The notes under the pieces were generated by a model. That model saw only the letters and a program-made list of their open reading frames with translations. It ran no database searches and had not been told where the DNA came from. 64,000 nt of DNA from Neocallimastix lanati (nom. inval.) (Eukaryota; Neocallimastigomycota; Neocallimastigomycetes; Neocallimastigales; Neocallimastigaceae). The stretch is from NCBI GenBank assembly GCA_016946835.1, contig JACVTC010000091.1, positions 631,001-695,000 on the forward strand. Reading direction: 5' to 3'. A program made the position numbers and the translations under genes. Numbering within the stretch: the first letter of the stretch is position 1; each line of letters begins with the position of its first letter. This document shows, one piece after another, positions 33,060 through 44,944 of the stretch.

Positions 33060-35498
33060 ATGGACAACTATAACCAAGAAAATCCTACCTTTAAGGACGG
33101 TTTTGCTGGTGATCGTCGATTCTTTAAAGGATTTCTAGCTAAAATGGAACTTATTTTTATGATTCAACCGGAAAGATTTGCAAACGATGAAGCTAAAGTA
33201 ATCTATATCATTTCTCGTTTGTATGGAAACGCCATGAATTGGGCTGCTACTCTCATTGAAAACCAAGATCCTTGTCTCCTTAATTATAATCAATTCATTG
33301 CTAGATTAAAATCAGTATTTGGAAGCTACGATTCTACCTTTATTGCGAATCAGAAATTAAGAACAATCAAACAAAAACGAATTGGTGAAGTCAGAAATTA
33401 TATTTTAGAATTTAATAAATACGCCGATGAATCTTCTTGGAATGAAGAAGCCAAGATGGACGCCTTTCTTGCCGGTCTACATGACCATATTGCTACTAGA
33501 ATTTTAGAAATGTTTCCTGGACCCCAAACCCTCTTTGCTATGCAAACAATTGCATCTAGAATCGATAATCGTATTTCTACTCGTAGACAATTCTCCAATC
33601 TTCAAGGTCAAAATTCAAATAATAGTAATAATAATAAAAATAAAAAGAGCAAAAAATCATTCTTTTTCCAAAAGCAATTTAAATCCAAACCTCATGGACC
33701 TCTATCTCAAGAAGAAAAAGAAAGAAGAAGAAGAGAAAATCTTTGTTTGTATTGTGGATCCTCTGAACATTCTCTCGACAATTGTCCACTTAAAAATAAA
33801 TACAAAAATAAACCTTCATCAAGTAGCACTTATGTTTCTAATCCCGAATCAAAACCTATTTCTAGACCTAGAGTTTCTGACTCAAATCTTCCTATATACG
33901 AATTTTCTTTAAGTATTGATAATACAAATTCTACTGCTAAAATTCTACTCGATACTGGTTCTCAAATTAATTTAATGGATATCTACTATGTTAAAGAAAA
34001 TAATATCCCGTATTCAACCAAAACTAATTTCCCTAAGGTATCTGGCATCGGTGGAAAGCAAACTATTCTTGGAAAAACTCTTCCTATTTCCATCACTTAT
34101 AATAACCATAAATGTAAGACTCAATTCTATGTGGTTGACCTTCCTTCTTATTGTGCTATTTTAGGTTTCGAATGGATTTCTACTCACAATCCTGATATTG
34201 ACTTCAAAAATAAAGTCTTAAGATTTAATATCAATTATTGCGTTGAAAATTGTTTAATCATCCCTAACTCCTTTACTTCTTATGTTCCTTTAAACACTAC
34301 TAAACAAAATGACAAAAATGAAAATGAAGAAATCAATAATAAAATAAGCAAATTATTACCAAAAAAATTACTTCCATTTATAGACACTTTCAGTGAAATA
34401 TACACTAATGAATCACCTCCTTATTGTCCTTTTGATAGCGAGATTAAACCCAAACAAAACGAAAAACTTCATTATGACCCAATATACCCCTTAACTGAAA
34501 AAGAATCTCTAGCTTCGAAGAATTATATTAAAGAAAATGAAGACAAAAAATTTATTAGTAAATCTAAATCTCCAGCTGCTGCTTCTGTTTTATTTGTTCC
34601 CAAGAAAGACCTAAATGATCTCTTTCGTATTCATAAACCACCCTCCGATTTTTTTTCTGATAAAGATTCTCAATTCACTTCAAAATTTTGGTCAGCTATT
34701 TGTAAATCTTTCAATATCACAACGAAACTTGCTTCTCCCTTCCATCACCAAACCAATGGTTTAACGGAGAGGGTGAACTCCGTTATTGAACAATACTTAA
34801 GATGTTATTCAAACTTTAAAGGTTCTGATTGGTATAATTTTTTATTCCTAGCAGAATTCAGTTATAATAATTCAATTCAAGAATCAATTAAGCACTCACC
34901 TTTTTATGCAAACTATGGATATAATCCAAGATATTCACCATCAATTCCAAACAGTACAGATGTTCCTAGAGCTGATGAATTTACAAAAGACCTTTCAGAA
35001 TTATTTAAAACACTTAATGGAAATTTACAACAAGCAAGAAAAAAGCAAGAAGAATTCCCAAACAAACATCGTATTGAAGCTCCAAATTTTAAACCTGGTG
35101 ATAAAGTGTGGATTAATAGTTCACTTATAATTCATAATGGAAATAAAAAACTTAAACCTAGAAAACTTGGTCCATATAAAATCATTAAGAAAATTTCTCC
35201 CGTTTCATATAAGTTAGACTTACCAAAAGAAATCAGAATCCATCCTATAATACATGTTTCTGAACTTGAACCATTTTATGAAGATCACTTTGGACGAAAG
35301 AAAGAACCACCACCACCGATAATTATTGACAATGAAGAAGAATACGAAGTTGAAAAAATTCTTGATAAAAGAAAACATTATGGCAAAACCCAATATCTTA
35401 TTAAATGGAAAGGTTATCCTTTATCTGAAGCATCTTGGGAACCCGAAGAAAATCTAAATTGCCCTAAACTCTTAAAAGAATTTAACAAAAATAACTAA
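33060..35498 (+). CDS. A' gag-protease-integrase-chromodomain polyprotein
   Basis: 812 residues with the same domain order as the frame at 24532-26976: gag, CCHC knuckle, LLDTGSQ protease, integrase core end (SDKDSQF, LTERVN), chromodomain. It differs by scattered substitutions and a two-residue length change after the knuckle. Both copies being open suggests that the short protein is still made or was until recently. Confidence 0.88.
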   Translation: MDNYNQENPTFKDGFAGDRRFFKGFLAKMELIFMIQPERFANDEAKVIYIISRLYGNAMNWAATLIENQDPCLLNYNQFIARLKSVFGSYDSTFIANQKLRTIKQKRIGEVRNYILEFNKYADESSWNEEAKMDAFLAGLHDHIATRILEMFPGPQTLFAMQTIASRIDNRISTRRQFSNLQGQNSNNSNNNKNKKSKKSFFFQKQFKSKPHGPLSQEEKERRRRENLCLYCGSSEHSLDNCPLKNKYKNKPSSSSTYVSNPESKPISRPRVSDSNLPIYEFSLSIDNTNSTAKILLDTGSQINLMDIYYVKENNIPYSTKTNFPKVSGIGGKQTILGKTLPISITYNNHKCKTQFYVVDLPSYCAILGFEWISTHNPDIDFKNKVLRFNINYCVENCLIIPNSFTSYVPLNTTKQNDKNENEEINNKISKLLPKKLLPFIDTFSEIYTNESPPYCPFDSEIKPKQNEKLHYDPIYPLTEKESLASKNYIKENEDKKFISKSKSPAAASVLFVPKKDLNDLFRIHKPPSDFFSDKDSQFTSKFWSAICKSFNITTKLASPFHHQTNGLTERVNSVIEQYLRCYSNFKGSDWYNFLFLAEFSYNNSIQESIKHSPFYANYGYNPRYSPSIPNSTDVPRADEFTKDLSELFKTLNGNLQQARKKQEEFPNKHRIEAPNFKPGDKVWINSSLIIHNGNKKLKPRKLGPYKIIKKISPVSYKLDLPKEIRIHPIIHVSELEPFYEDHFGRKKEPPPPIIIDNEEEYEVEKILDKRKHYGKTQYLIKWKGYPLSEASWEPEENLNCPKLLKEFNKNN

Positions 35499-35828
35499 AA
35501 TTAAAACTTGAAAATGAATCTTTACTTTATTAATATCAAACTTATATTAATTTATTAATATCAATATTACTAAATATTATTTTATATTATTAAATATTAT
35601 TAATATTCATGTATTCTTATTATATATTATATTCATGTAACTTTATTAATATCATGTAATTTTATTCAAAAAGTTCGTACTATAAAATGGTTAATTATTA
35701 TTTTATTTTATTTTATTTTAGTTTAGTTTAGTTTAATTTAGTTTAGTTTAGTTTAGTTTGCTTAATTTTAGTATAAGTTATGCCTAACTGTTAGATTCGT
35801 CTGGTATCCGAATCCTGGAGGCGGACCA

Positions 35829-36471
35829 TGTAACGAAATCTTCAGTTAGTAAAATTAGAACTTTGGTTCAATGGTTAGTTACATTGACCATGACCAATAC
35901 TTCATGGGTTCGACTCACACCTCAACCCATTTTGCATAAATAATTATTTTATTAATTATTTTATTAATTATTAATAATATCTTCTTGAATATTCTTTCTG
36001 TATAAAATTATAGAAAGTTAAAGATTCTTTCGGTTCGTAATTCAACCGAAATGAATTTAGAAATTCTTATTATATAAATTATTTTATTCTTTTTGATAAG
36101 ATTCATTTTCATCAATTAAAATCTATATTCTAGAAACTTTACATTATTAATTATTACAAACATATTTCTAAATATTTCTTTAAAATTATTTTTACATGTT
36201 AAAACTGTTTTTCCGTTAAAAGTATAAATAGTGCGAACTTCACGAATGAAAATATTTTTCTTCGTGCTTTTATTAATAATAATTAACGTATAAGTAATTC
36301 GAAATATTACCTTGTTGATTAATATTAATAATTATTTTAAATTTTATAATTAATAAAAAATATTTCTAATAAAACGAATTATTTATACAGATAGTGTAAA
36401 CCTATTGAGTTTTCTCCTTTCTGTGTTTCTATATCTCATCCTGCCTTTACAATAGAAGCACCTCCGTTACA
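35829..36471 (+). repeat. A' 3' LTR
   Basis: 643 bp, preceded by tggaggcggacca and followed by the duplication attag. The tRNA-like boxes are at 35864-35874 and 35907-35916. Confidence 0.92.
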
Positions 36472-36476
36472 ATTAG

Positions 36477-36821
36477 TAATAAATAATTAGTAATAGATTA
36501 ATATATAAGTATTAATTATTATAAGTTAAATAATAATTATATTAATAATAAAAAATTAATATAAAATATTTAATAATTAATTTTTATTATACAAAGAAAT
36601 GGCTTTACTATTTCTATTATTTTAAGAAAAAAATATAAATAACAGTAAAAAAATTGTATTTTTTTATATATATTATAATTTTAATATTGTAATTTTTAAA
36701 TAAAAATTTAATAAAGGATTTATAAAACAAAAATTTATTTTGTTTATTAATTTTCTTGTTTGTTTATTTTTTATTGTTTATATTAATACTTATTTTTATT
36801 TTTCCCTCTCTCCGAACCTTA
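36477..36821. other. AT-rich right end of the inserted block, no gene seen
   Basis: Continues the block of 28060-30579 after A'. It has runs of a and t and a short pyrimidine-rich end (ttccctctctccg, about 36801-36813). There is no open frame of note. Confidence 0.4.
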
Positions 36822-37137
36822 ATATCTTTTTGATAATAATTATTTTATTTTATTTTATTTCAATATGTATTATTATAATTATAATAATTATAATACTTTA
36901 TTTCATATAAAATTTATATAGTTCTATATATTAGAATATATAATTAATATATTACCTATTTCTTATAAATTAAATTATTTATATTAGAAATAGAGAACTC
37001 TCTTGTAAAATTTTTAGGAATTAGAATTATTATTTTAATTGTACGAATATTATAATACTATTAATAAAATATACTAAACTACCATTATTTAAAACCCACT
37101 GCTTATAAATTATTGCACATAAAAGTCCCGCATATCA
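36822..37137 (+). mobile_element. D2 3' LTR, remaining part
   Basis: Matches D LTRs from atatctttttgat to the end gtcccgcatatca. With 27980-28059 it makes up one D LTR of about 385 bp. About 145 AT-rich bases follow before the copia element. Confidence 0.75.
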
Positions 37138-37775
37138 TATATAAAATGTACTAACCATTTATGAATTAGAAAATAATGGTCTTTAAAATAAATAAATAAA
37201 GTAAACAAATAAATAAATAAAACTATATTTTTAAATAAAAACTAAAGTGTAATTAACAAATCTAATATAACTAAATATTATATTATTGTTAGCTTTATTA
37301 AATTTAGATCTATAATAATATTCCTTATGGAATACGGTATACAAAGGAAATAAGTGTATGATCTATCAGCTTTAAATAAGTAATGATATAAAACAAATAT
37401 GTGTAGTAACATATTTGTATATTTAATAATAATTATTAAATATTAAATTTATATTTTTTTGATAATAATTATTTTATTTTATTTTATTTCAATATATATT
37501 TTTATAATTATAATAATTATAATACTTTATTTCATATAAAATTTATATATTTCTATATATTAGAATATATAATTAATATATTACCTATTTCTTATAAATA
37601 GATTAAATTATTTATACTAGAAATAGAGAACTCTCTTGTAAATTTTTAGTAATTAGAATTATTATTTTTAATTGTACGAATATTATAATTTTATTAATAA
37701 AATATACTAAACTACCATTATTTAAAACCCACTGCTTATAAATTATTGCATATAAAAGTCCCGCATATCAAAATT

Positions 37776-37791
37776 TGGTGGAGATATCGGG
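37776..37791 (+). other. D1 primer-binding site
   Basis: tggtggagatatcggg, identical to the E1 site at 12611-12626, five bases after the D1 5' LTR. Confidence 0.75.
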
Positions 37792-38065
37792 GATGTGCTG
37801 TGTAAAAAAGTAGTTTATAAGTAGTGGTGTTTAGTAATTTTGTTAATTAATTATAAATCCGTATATATTTACATAAATTCTCTTCAGTTAGGATTAATTA
37901 AAATATACTGTTTAGGATATAAATTTTTAATTTTTTTTATTGGTTATTTATAGTTATATTATCTTTGGTGAAGAGAAAGTTATACAATAAAAGTTATTTA
38001 ATTCATTTTAGTATAGATAAAATAAATTGTTTTAAAATATATTAATATTTGGAGATTTAATCATT

Positions 38066-38100
<35 letters not shown>

Positions 38101-38332
38101 ATTATATATAAATTTTTAAAATATATAATTTTAATTAAGAAACATTATTATTATTATTAATTAATTGTTAACAATGAGAAATAGCAATTTTACTGGCCAT
38201 CGGGTAAACACTGGGTCTATTCCAAGAATTACTGGATCTAATAGAAATGCTGAAATTTGGAAGTTTAAAATTAATGATTGATTTAAGAAGGAAGGTATTA
38301 CTACCGATGAAGATAAATTTATTTACATAATT

Positions 38333-39838
38333 ATGGCTGCTGAAGATGACATCGTAAAGGTAATTATGGAAAAAGTAAGAGAGGTAAATAGAACTCTTAC
38401 TTTAGATGAATGTGTTGCTCTCATAAAAAAAAGATATTGGAGGGAAAACCAAAGGGATAACAATTATGAAAATATATTACAAGAATTTCACTGGAGAAAT
38501 AAAAAAAGTTTAAATAATTATAAAAATTATTCATCTAATATACAACCAATGGATACATATATTAATGACTTTAGTAATTCATTGAATAAAGGAAATAATA
38601 GAATATCTATTAAGAGTTCTTCCAACAACTACAATGGATACATTGCTAATAGTAATTATAGTAATTATAATGATAATACATTTAACACATGGAGTGGAAA
38701 TAATAATCAGAAAAATTTTAGGAATTATAGAAGATTTAATATGAATAATGATAATAACAATAATTTAAATATTAGCAATGAAAATTATAATAACTGTAAT
38801 AATAATTTTTACAATTTAAGAAAAAGGAAAATTTTAATACCAAATTTAAATAATAATTCAACAATTAATAATAGTAATAAAGGCAATAATTATACAGGAA
38901 ATGACAACAATAAAGATAGTAACAATATTAATAATATTAATGAAAATGTAATTAATAATAATTTAATCAATAATATTGTCAATAATAGTATATCTATTTT
39001 GGTTACAAATAATAATATTAATAATAATAAAAATGACGCGTTGGATAAAACAGTAAATGTAGAACAAAATAAATTAAACGTGTTAAAAATGGATAATTTC
39101 AGAGGAAATAATAAAATAGGAAATGCTAATAATGGAAAATGTGAAACAAATAATAATAGTATGATTACTAAAGAAGAAAATAAAAATAATTCCAATGGTA
39201 ATAAAAATATTAAGAAAAATCAAAATAATAATATAGAAATTAATAATATTATAACCATAAAAATTAAAACTATTGATAATAATGAAAATAATAATTTAAA
39301 TAGTAAAAAGAATAAAGATAATAATGATATTATTGAGAATTCTAAAAATATAATTAATAAGAAAAATAGTAATAAAAATGTAAATGAAGAAATAAATATT
39401 AAAGAATCTGTACAAGTTGATAATATTAACAGTAGTTTGACTAAAGAATCAAAAATTATTGATAATAAAAATTCAAAAATAAACAATATCCAAATTACTT
39501 CAAATAATAATAAAAATAAGCGATTTACTAATAATGCGTATTCAGTTAATAATAATATTTATATAAAAGAAAGAAAAATTATTAATAAAAATTCTCCGAT
39601 AGATGAATCTAGTAAAGTTGTTAATGTTGATAGTGATAAGAAAATAAAAATTAATAAAATTAAAAAAATAATTAAAATTCCAAATATTCGTATTCAAAAT
39701 AACAATATAAATAAAATAAATATTAATAAAATTTTGATGCCCAAACCTGAGATTATGTTAAAAGAGATTATTAGTTATAACAACAATCGAGTTGATACAA
39801 AACGAATAATTAGAAATTATAGATATAAAAGAAAATAA
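38333..39838 (+). CDS. D1 Asn-rich gag-like protein
   Basis: An open frame of 501 residues. The upstream ATG at 38173 begins a stretch (MRNSNFTGHRVNTG) that probably belongs to the same gene. Residues 1-60 are a mixed helical region that could be a reduced gag (VIMEKVREVNRTLTLDECV). The rest is Asn-rich and of low complexity, ending in a basic motif NNNRVDTKR...RNYRYKRK shared with D2 and F. No zinc knuckle or enzyme motif is seen. Function is unknown; RNA binding by the basic tail is a guess. Confidence 0.6.
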   Translation: MAAEDDIVKVIMEKVREVNRTLTLDECVALIKKRYWRENQRDNNYENILQEFHWRNKKSLNNYKNYSSNIQPMDTYINDFSNSLNKGNNRISIKSSSNNYNGYIANSNYSNYNDNTFNTWSGNNNQKNFRNYRRFNMNNDNNNNLNISNENYNNCNNNFYNLRKRKILIPNLNNNSTINNSNKGNNYTGNDNNKDSNNINNINENVINNNLINNIVNNSISILVTNNNINNNKNDALDKTVNVEQNKLNVLKMDNFRGNNKIGNANNGKCETNNNSMITKEENKNNSNGNKNIKKNQNNNIEINNIITIKIKTIDNNENNNLNSKKNKDNNDIIENSKNIINKKNSNKNVNEEINIKESVQVDNINSSLTKESKIIDNKNSKINNIQITSNNNKNKRFTNNAYSVNNNIYIKERKIINKNSPIDESSKVVNVDSDKKIKINKIKKIIKIPNIRIQNNNINKININKILMPKPEIMLKEIISYNNNRVDTKRIIRNYRYKRK

Positions 39839-40318
39839 AATTTTTAAATTATTATTAATTGTAATTAAACCTTATATTTTCTTTTATAAAAAAAATATAT
39901 AGTTTAATTTTTAGCAAGGGCATTTCTGATATAAAACAAATATGTGTAGTAACATATTTGTATATTTAATATTAATTATTAAATATTAAATTTATATTTT
40001 TTTGATAATAATTATTTTATTTTATTTTATTTCAATATATATTTTTATAATTATAATAATTATAATACTTTATTTCATATAAAATTTATATATTTCTATA
40101 TATTAGAATATATAATTAATATATTACCTATTTCTTATAAATAGATTAAATTATTTATACTAGAAATAGAGAACTCTCTTGTAAATTTTTAGTAATTAGA
40201 ATTATTATTTTTAATTGTACGAATATTATAATTTTATTAATAAAATATACTAAACTACCATTATTTAAAACCCACTGCTTATAAATTATTGCACATAAAA
40301 GTCCCGCATATCAGTAAT

Positions 40319-40533
40319 AAAGTCACATGTTACTACATGCGTTTTCCATAACATAAAATAAATTAAAAATTAATTAAATAAATATTAAAAGATAATTAAC
40401 ATAGATTTATACAAGACGATAGATCATAATACATTTAAGTAATCATTAAATATAAATAAATAAATACATAAATATAAATAAATACTATAAATAAATAAAT
40501 TAAATATATAGTTAAATTATGAGTGCAGTCAAC
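40319..40533 (-). repeat. Copia 3' LTR, main part
   Basis: Continues the LTR begun at 37287. The + strand end gagtgcagtcaaca recurs at 55474-55487. The next bases (ctccccctcaaata) are the complement of a purine tract. Confidence 0.85.
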
Positions 40534-40554
40534 ACTCCCCCTCAAATAATATTT

Positions 40555-41472
40555 TTAGATAAAAATGTTGTTTGTAAATTTTTGTATCTTTGGTCCATTT
40601 GAGTCCTTGGTTAATATGTCCGCTAGCATGTTTTCAGTATCAATATATTCTAATTTTACTTTCTTCTTTGCAATATTGTCCCTGTTGAAATGATATCTTA
40701 CACTTATATGCTTTAATTTTGTATTTATTTCTCCGTTCTCCATTATTTTCTTACTTGCTTGATTATCTGTATAAATTTTAACAGTTATCCATTTGTTTAA
40801 AATTTCTTTTATTATATTTCTAATCCATAATATTTTCTTTATATTTTCTGAAGTGCTTATGTACTCTGCTTCAGCAGTAGACGTAGCAACACTTGTTTGT
40901 TTCTTGGACAACCAGCATATCGGACTTATTCCCATAAGTATTATTCCTCCTGAGGTAGATTTTCTATCTTCCAAACAGCCGGCAAAGTCAGAGTCGGTAT
41001 ATGCAACAAGCTCCCCCTTTCCATTATATTCTATCTTAAATTCTTTGGTACTGTTAATATATTTTAGAATATTTATTATTTTGTTCCAATCCGATATAGT
41101 TGGATTTTCACATTTTCTTGAAGCTTTATTTACAGCGAAAGCTATGTCAGGTCTAGTACATTTCGAAAGGTATATTAAGGAACCTATTGCGCTTTTGTAG
41201 ATTGTTTTATCGAAAGGTTTATTGTTTTCTGATATTTTATTATCACCAGTACATGGTGTTTTTCTTTTCTTTGTATTATCAATATTAAATTTATATAACA
41301 TATTATTTATAAAATTTTTCTGTGAAATAATATATGAATTATTTTCTTTCTTTACTTCAATTCCTAATATGTATTCAATTGGATCAAATTTAGATATTTT
41401 AAATTTTGATTTTATTTTATTTATTATTTGTTTAATGTATTCGTTTTCTCCAGCGATGACCATGTCGTCCAC
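40555..41472 (-). pseudogene. Copia pol piece: RT end and RNase H
   Basis: 305 residues. It begins in the reverse transcriptase core (MDDMVIAG, the copia YVDDM region) and contains the copia RNase H (GSLIYLSKCTRPDIAFAV, YTDSDFAGC, STAEAEYIS, YTDNQASKKI, ADILTK). It is one of about four pieces of a broken pol. Confidence 0.85.
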
Positions 41473-41583
41473 GTATAAGCCGATAATGCATTTTGTTATA
41501 TTATTTTTTGTAAATTTGAAAATACATTGTTCGGATTTAATTTGAATGAACTTATTTTTTATTAGGAATTTTCTAATGGTATT

Positions 41584-42903
41584 TTACCATTGTCTACCAG
41601 ATTGCTTAAGGCCATACAAAGCTTTGTTGAGCTTCCAATATCCCCGCCCAAAGCGCGTATCGCCTTTAGGAATAGTAGTATAAATATCTTTATCAAGCGG
41701 AGCATTAAGGTAAGCGGCCTTTATATCTAGCTGGAAAATATTCCACTTAAGAGCAGCAGAAATAGCGAATATTAGTTTAAGACCATCAATGTTTAGAGTA
41801 GGAGAATAAGTTAATTCATAATCGATTCCCCATTTTTGTTTAAATCCACGAGCAACTAAACGAGCTTTATATTTATAAATATTATTATTTGAATCACGTT
41901 TAGTGTTGAAAACCCATTTTGTGGTAATGATGTTTTTGTTTTTAGGTATATTTTTAACAAAAGTCATAATATTATTAGAATAAAGGTTATTAAGTTCATC
42001 ATTAATAGCCTCAATCCAGTTATTTTTGTCTTCACTGTTTATTGCTTCTTCATATGTATTAGGAATGTGACAAAATATAGAAGCAATAATAATGTCGTTG
42101 ATTTGGTCTAGTTTTCTACGAGAACTAATATTAGTAGGTGCAGTCTCTTTATATTTTGGACTAAGTGGTCTTTTATAGATGTTGCCATATTCTGTATTGG
42201 CTACAATGTCATCCATAATTTCATCTTTATTAAAATTAATAACACTTGATGCATCTATAAGAGATTTGTGGGCATAATTTTCTTTGTTTACTATATTATT
42301 GTTGTTAAATTTATTATTTATTTCGTTATTATTAGTAAGTGAAATTTCGTCTGTTTTTTGAGAAATTTGGTTGGTTGAAGAATCGGTTATTAAAGGTAAA
42401 TTCTGATTAATATTATATGGAAGAGTTATATTTTTAAGATTTTCCATTACCGTATTTTTATTATCTGAAGGAATATTATTGATATCTATTGTAGGAGTGG
42501 AGAAATTATAGTTTTTCTTCATAGAGTCGTTGGATTTTGAATTTTGTTGAATTAATTCATTATTTTTCGATAAAAAATTTTTATTAATTAAATTTTGATC
42601 ATTTTTTGGTAAATTTTTGATATTCATTGATTTATTTGAATTATTAATAGATTTATGTGAATCGTTATTGTTGTCATATGTTATATGTGATTCATTAGTG
42701 TTATTTGAAATTATTGAATTATTTGAAAATTTTTTGATATGATATGAATGTGATTTTGCTTCAGCCAATAGATTTTCTTGAAAATTTTCATCATTTTTTG
42801 AAAAATTTTTATTATTAAAATTTTTTTTTATATTATTATTATTTATTGTAAAATTCTGTAAATTTTGGTGTAACAGATACATGGCAACTTCAAGCCTATC
42901 CAA
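41584..42903 (-). pseudogene. Copia pol piece: linker and RT start
   Basis: 439 residues. An Asn/Ser-rich linker comes first, then the copia reverse transcriptase start (NWIEAINDELNNL, TKWVFNTKRD, KARLVARGFKQ, LDIKAAYLNAPL, LNKALYGLKQSGRQW). It lies just upstream of the 40555-41472 piece in the same element. Confidence 0.85.
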
Positions 42904-44484
42904 TGATAGTTCTTTGGTTACGTAACGTATCTCTAAACAGCTAGCAATTTCGGCTAATCAAATAAAATCTTTTGTTAATTTCGTACATTAAATTTTATTA
43001 TTTTATAATTAATTATATAGTTAAATACTTATTTAAATATATTTTATTTAGTGATTAGTAAACTAAGTTAAATTAAATTATTTACCAATCATAATATTAT
43101 TGACATGTATAAATAATAATTGAACTTGTAACTGTAACGCACTAGCGTTACTATTAACGTAAATTGTTATTAAAAATATTAATATTGATAAATAAAAATA
43201 TAATTATTAAATAAAAAATATTACTCAGTGTAAGCCCAGTAACTGATAACAAATAGAGTTATAAAGTGCTGCGCTATATTCTAGTGTAATAAGAAATAAT
43301 AATTATAGAATTAATTAATTTAGTGTTTATTATTAACAACTCGAATAGAGAGGTGTTAAGTTATCTTAGCTTTTAGATTTAGTTATTATTCGTTATTTTA
43401 GTTAATAATAAACTTACCTTTTACATTTGGCTTGATTTTGATTTATACCTAATATTCTTAATCTACAAAAATTAAATTTTGTAGAAGTGAATAAAAGGAT
43501 AAATAATGAATAAAATTGATTTAAGAAATTTAAAAAAATAAATATGCTTTATTATTAAACACAAAAATGTTTTATTAAAAAAATTTATTTTTATTTTAAT
43601 ATTAATCTTTATTTATTTAATAATTAATTTTGTTTAAATTAATAAAATAATTGTTAAAACTAATAAAATAATAAAATGAAATATTTATTATTTATACTAA
43701 TTTATTTTAAATTTTAATAATAAAATTGATTATTAATAACTAATAAAATATATAATAATTTATCAAAAATAATTAATAATCATAAAAATTGATTATTAAA
43801 AACTAATAAAATATCTATAATAATTTATTAAATAATTAATAATCATACTTTTTGATTATTAAAACTAATAAAATATTTATAATAATTTATTAACTAATTA
43901 ATAATAAAGAATAATTTATAAGAAATATTTACATGTTTTTATATTTTTCTTTGATTTTAAACTATTTACATTAAAAATAATAAAATTAATAAAAGAGAAA
44001 TAAAGAATAATTTATTATTAAATTAAACAATATTTACAATTAAAATGTTAATAAAGATGAGTTTTAAAATGTTATTTTAATTACAATTTGTTTATAAAAG
44101 TTGAGTTATAAAATAAATAAAATAATCATTATTTTAAATAAAAGTAACTTAAAAAATTATTTAACTATTTAATTTTAATTTTGCGTTGTTTATAAGTTTG
44201 TTTATTTGTTGTTTATAATTTATTAAATATGTTTATTATTTTGTTTATTTGTTGTTTTAGAAAAATATTATTTATTAATTTATTTTAGTTTTTAATTAAA
44301 ATTATTAATGATTAATTAATTTATTATTATTTTATTTTAATTATCTTTATTTAATTAATTTTTCTTAAATATGGATTTAATTTTTTTTAGAATGGATTAA
44401 TTTTTGGGTTAAGCTAGAAAACTTTAATAAGATGAATTTGTTTTTTATTATTTTTTTTAATTTAATAATTTTGTTATTTATCAA
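42904..44484. other. Non-coding AT-rich interval inside the copia element
   Basis: About 1.5 kb separating two pieces of the copia coding region. It holds short GC-richer words near 43130-43160 and 43225-43290 and otherwise AT-rich sequence. No open frame or repeat partner is seen. It is likely an inserted element of unknown kind, but its ends could not be fixed. Confidence 0.4.
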
Positions 44485-44499
44485 TTTTTCATTATTTAA

Positions 44500-44944
44500 C
44501 CATGTTGGTCCAGTCGGTTAGGACGATACAGGTCACTGTAGAGGGCGGGGTTCGAATCCTCGGCATGGCACCAAATAATCGGATGAGGTTTCTATCCTGG
44601 GATATCATGAGACCACACGTGATGTCAATAAGGCTTTCCCTCATATGATTATTTCACCCAACCCTGATACTACGCTTTGAATTGAAGCATAGACCTTGAT
44701 GATTGTAAAATTTCCAATCGCCAATGATTACACCCACTAGGGAGGAGTTAATGGTTCCGTTCTGATGCTCGTGGTCAATAGAGATATATGTAGGAACGTT
44801 AGGAATGCATCTCCGGGCAGTGTGTAACGACGATTGAGAGCGGTGAAGCTGATACAGTATGCCAATAACTCATCACCTTACAGTTAATTAATAACTGTAT
44901 GGCCATATGGGAGATGGGTACCCATATGTGCAAGTCTATGTTTT
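44500..44944 (+). mobile_element. tRNA-derived SINE
   Basis: About 445 bp, much less AT-rich than its surroundings, flanked by the 15-bp duplication tttttcattatttaa (44485-44499 and 44945-44959). The head (44499-44573) folds as a tRNA: acceptor pairs ccatgt/gcatgg, D stem gtcc/ggac, T arm cgggg-ttcgaat-cctcg, and an encoded CCA at 44571-44573. The A box is at 44506-44517 and the B box ggttcgaatcc at 44549-44559. The anticodon arm is degenerate. A 370-bp body of unknown origin follows and ends in a T run. It was probably moved by a LINE, and none is in the window. Confidence 0.85.

Larger units (their letters stand above)
30585..36471 (+). mobile_element. Element A': shortened Ty3-type chromovirus, uninterrupted
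   Basis: LTRs of 643 bp (30585-31227 and 35829-36471), tgtaacg to cgttaca, are near-identical and flanked by attag (30580-30584 and 36472-36476). It has the same leader, frame and tail as A. All parts it carries look intact, but reverse transcriptase and RNase H are not among them. It is recent. Confidence 0.92.
28060..36821. mobile_element. Block inserted in the D2 3' LTR
   Basis: It is bounded by a 13-bp direct repeat, atatctttttgat (28047-28059 and 36822-36834), which is present once in intact D LTRs such as 48598-48968. A T run follows the left repeat. A long duplication beside a homopolymer suits non-LTR (target-primed) insertion with the tail on the left, but the block also holds LTR element F and the whole element A', so it was built in steps. 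Confidence 0.5.
37384..40313 (+). mobile_element. Element D1: Asn-rich non-autonomous LTR retrotransposon
   Basis: Two 387-bp LTRs (37384-37770 and 39927-40313), tgatat to atatca, are flanked by gtaat (37380-37384 and 40314-40318; the edge base is shared). Inside are a primer site equal to that of E1, an A run at about 38070-38098, one Asn-rich gag-like frame, and a purine tract agcaaggg before the 3' LTR. No protease, reverse transcriptase or integrase is present, so it must be moved by another element. The structure looks complete for its type, with at least one break in the gene. Confidence 0.85.
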
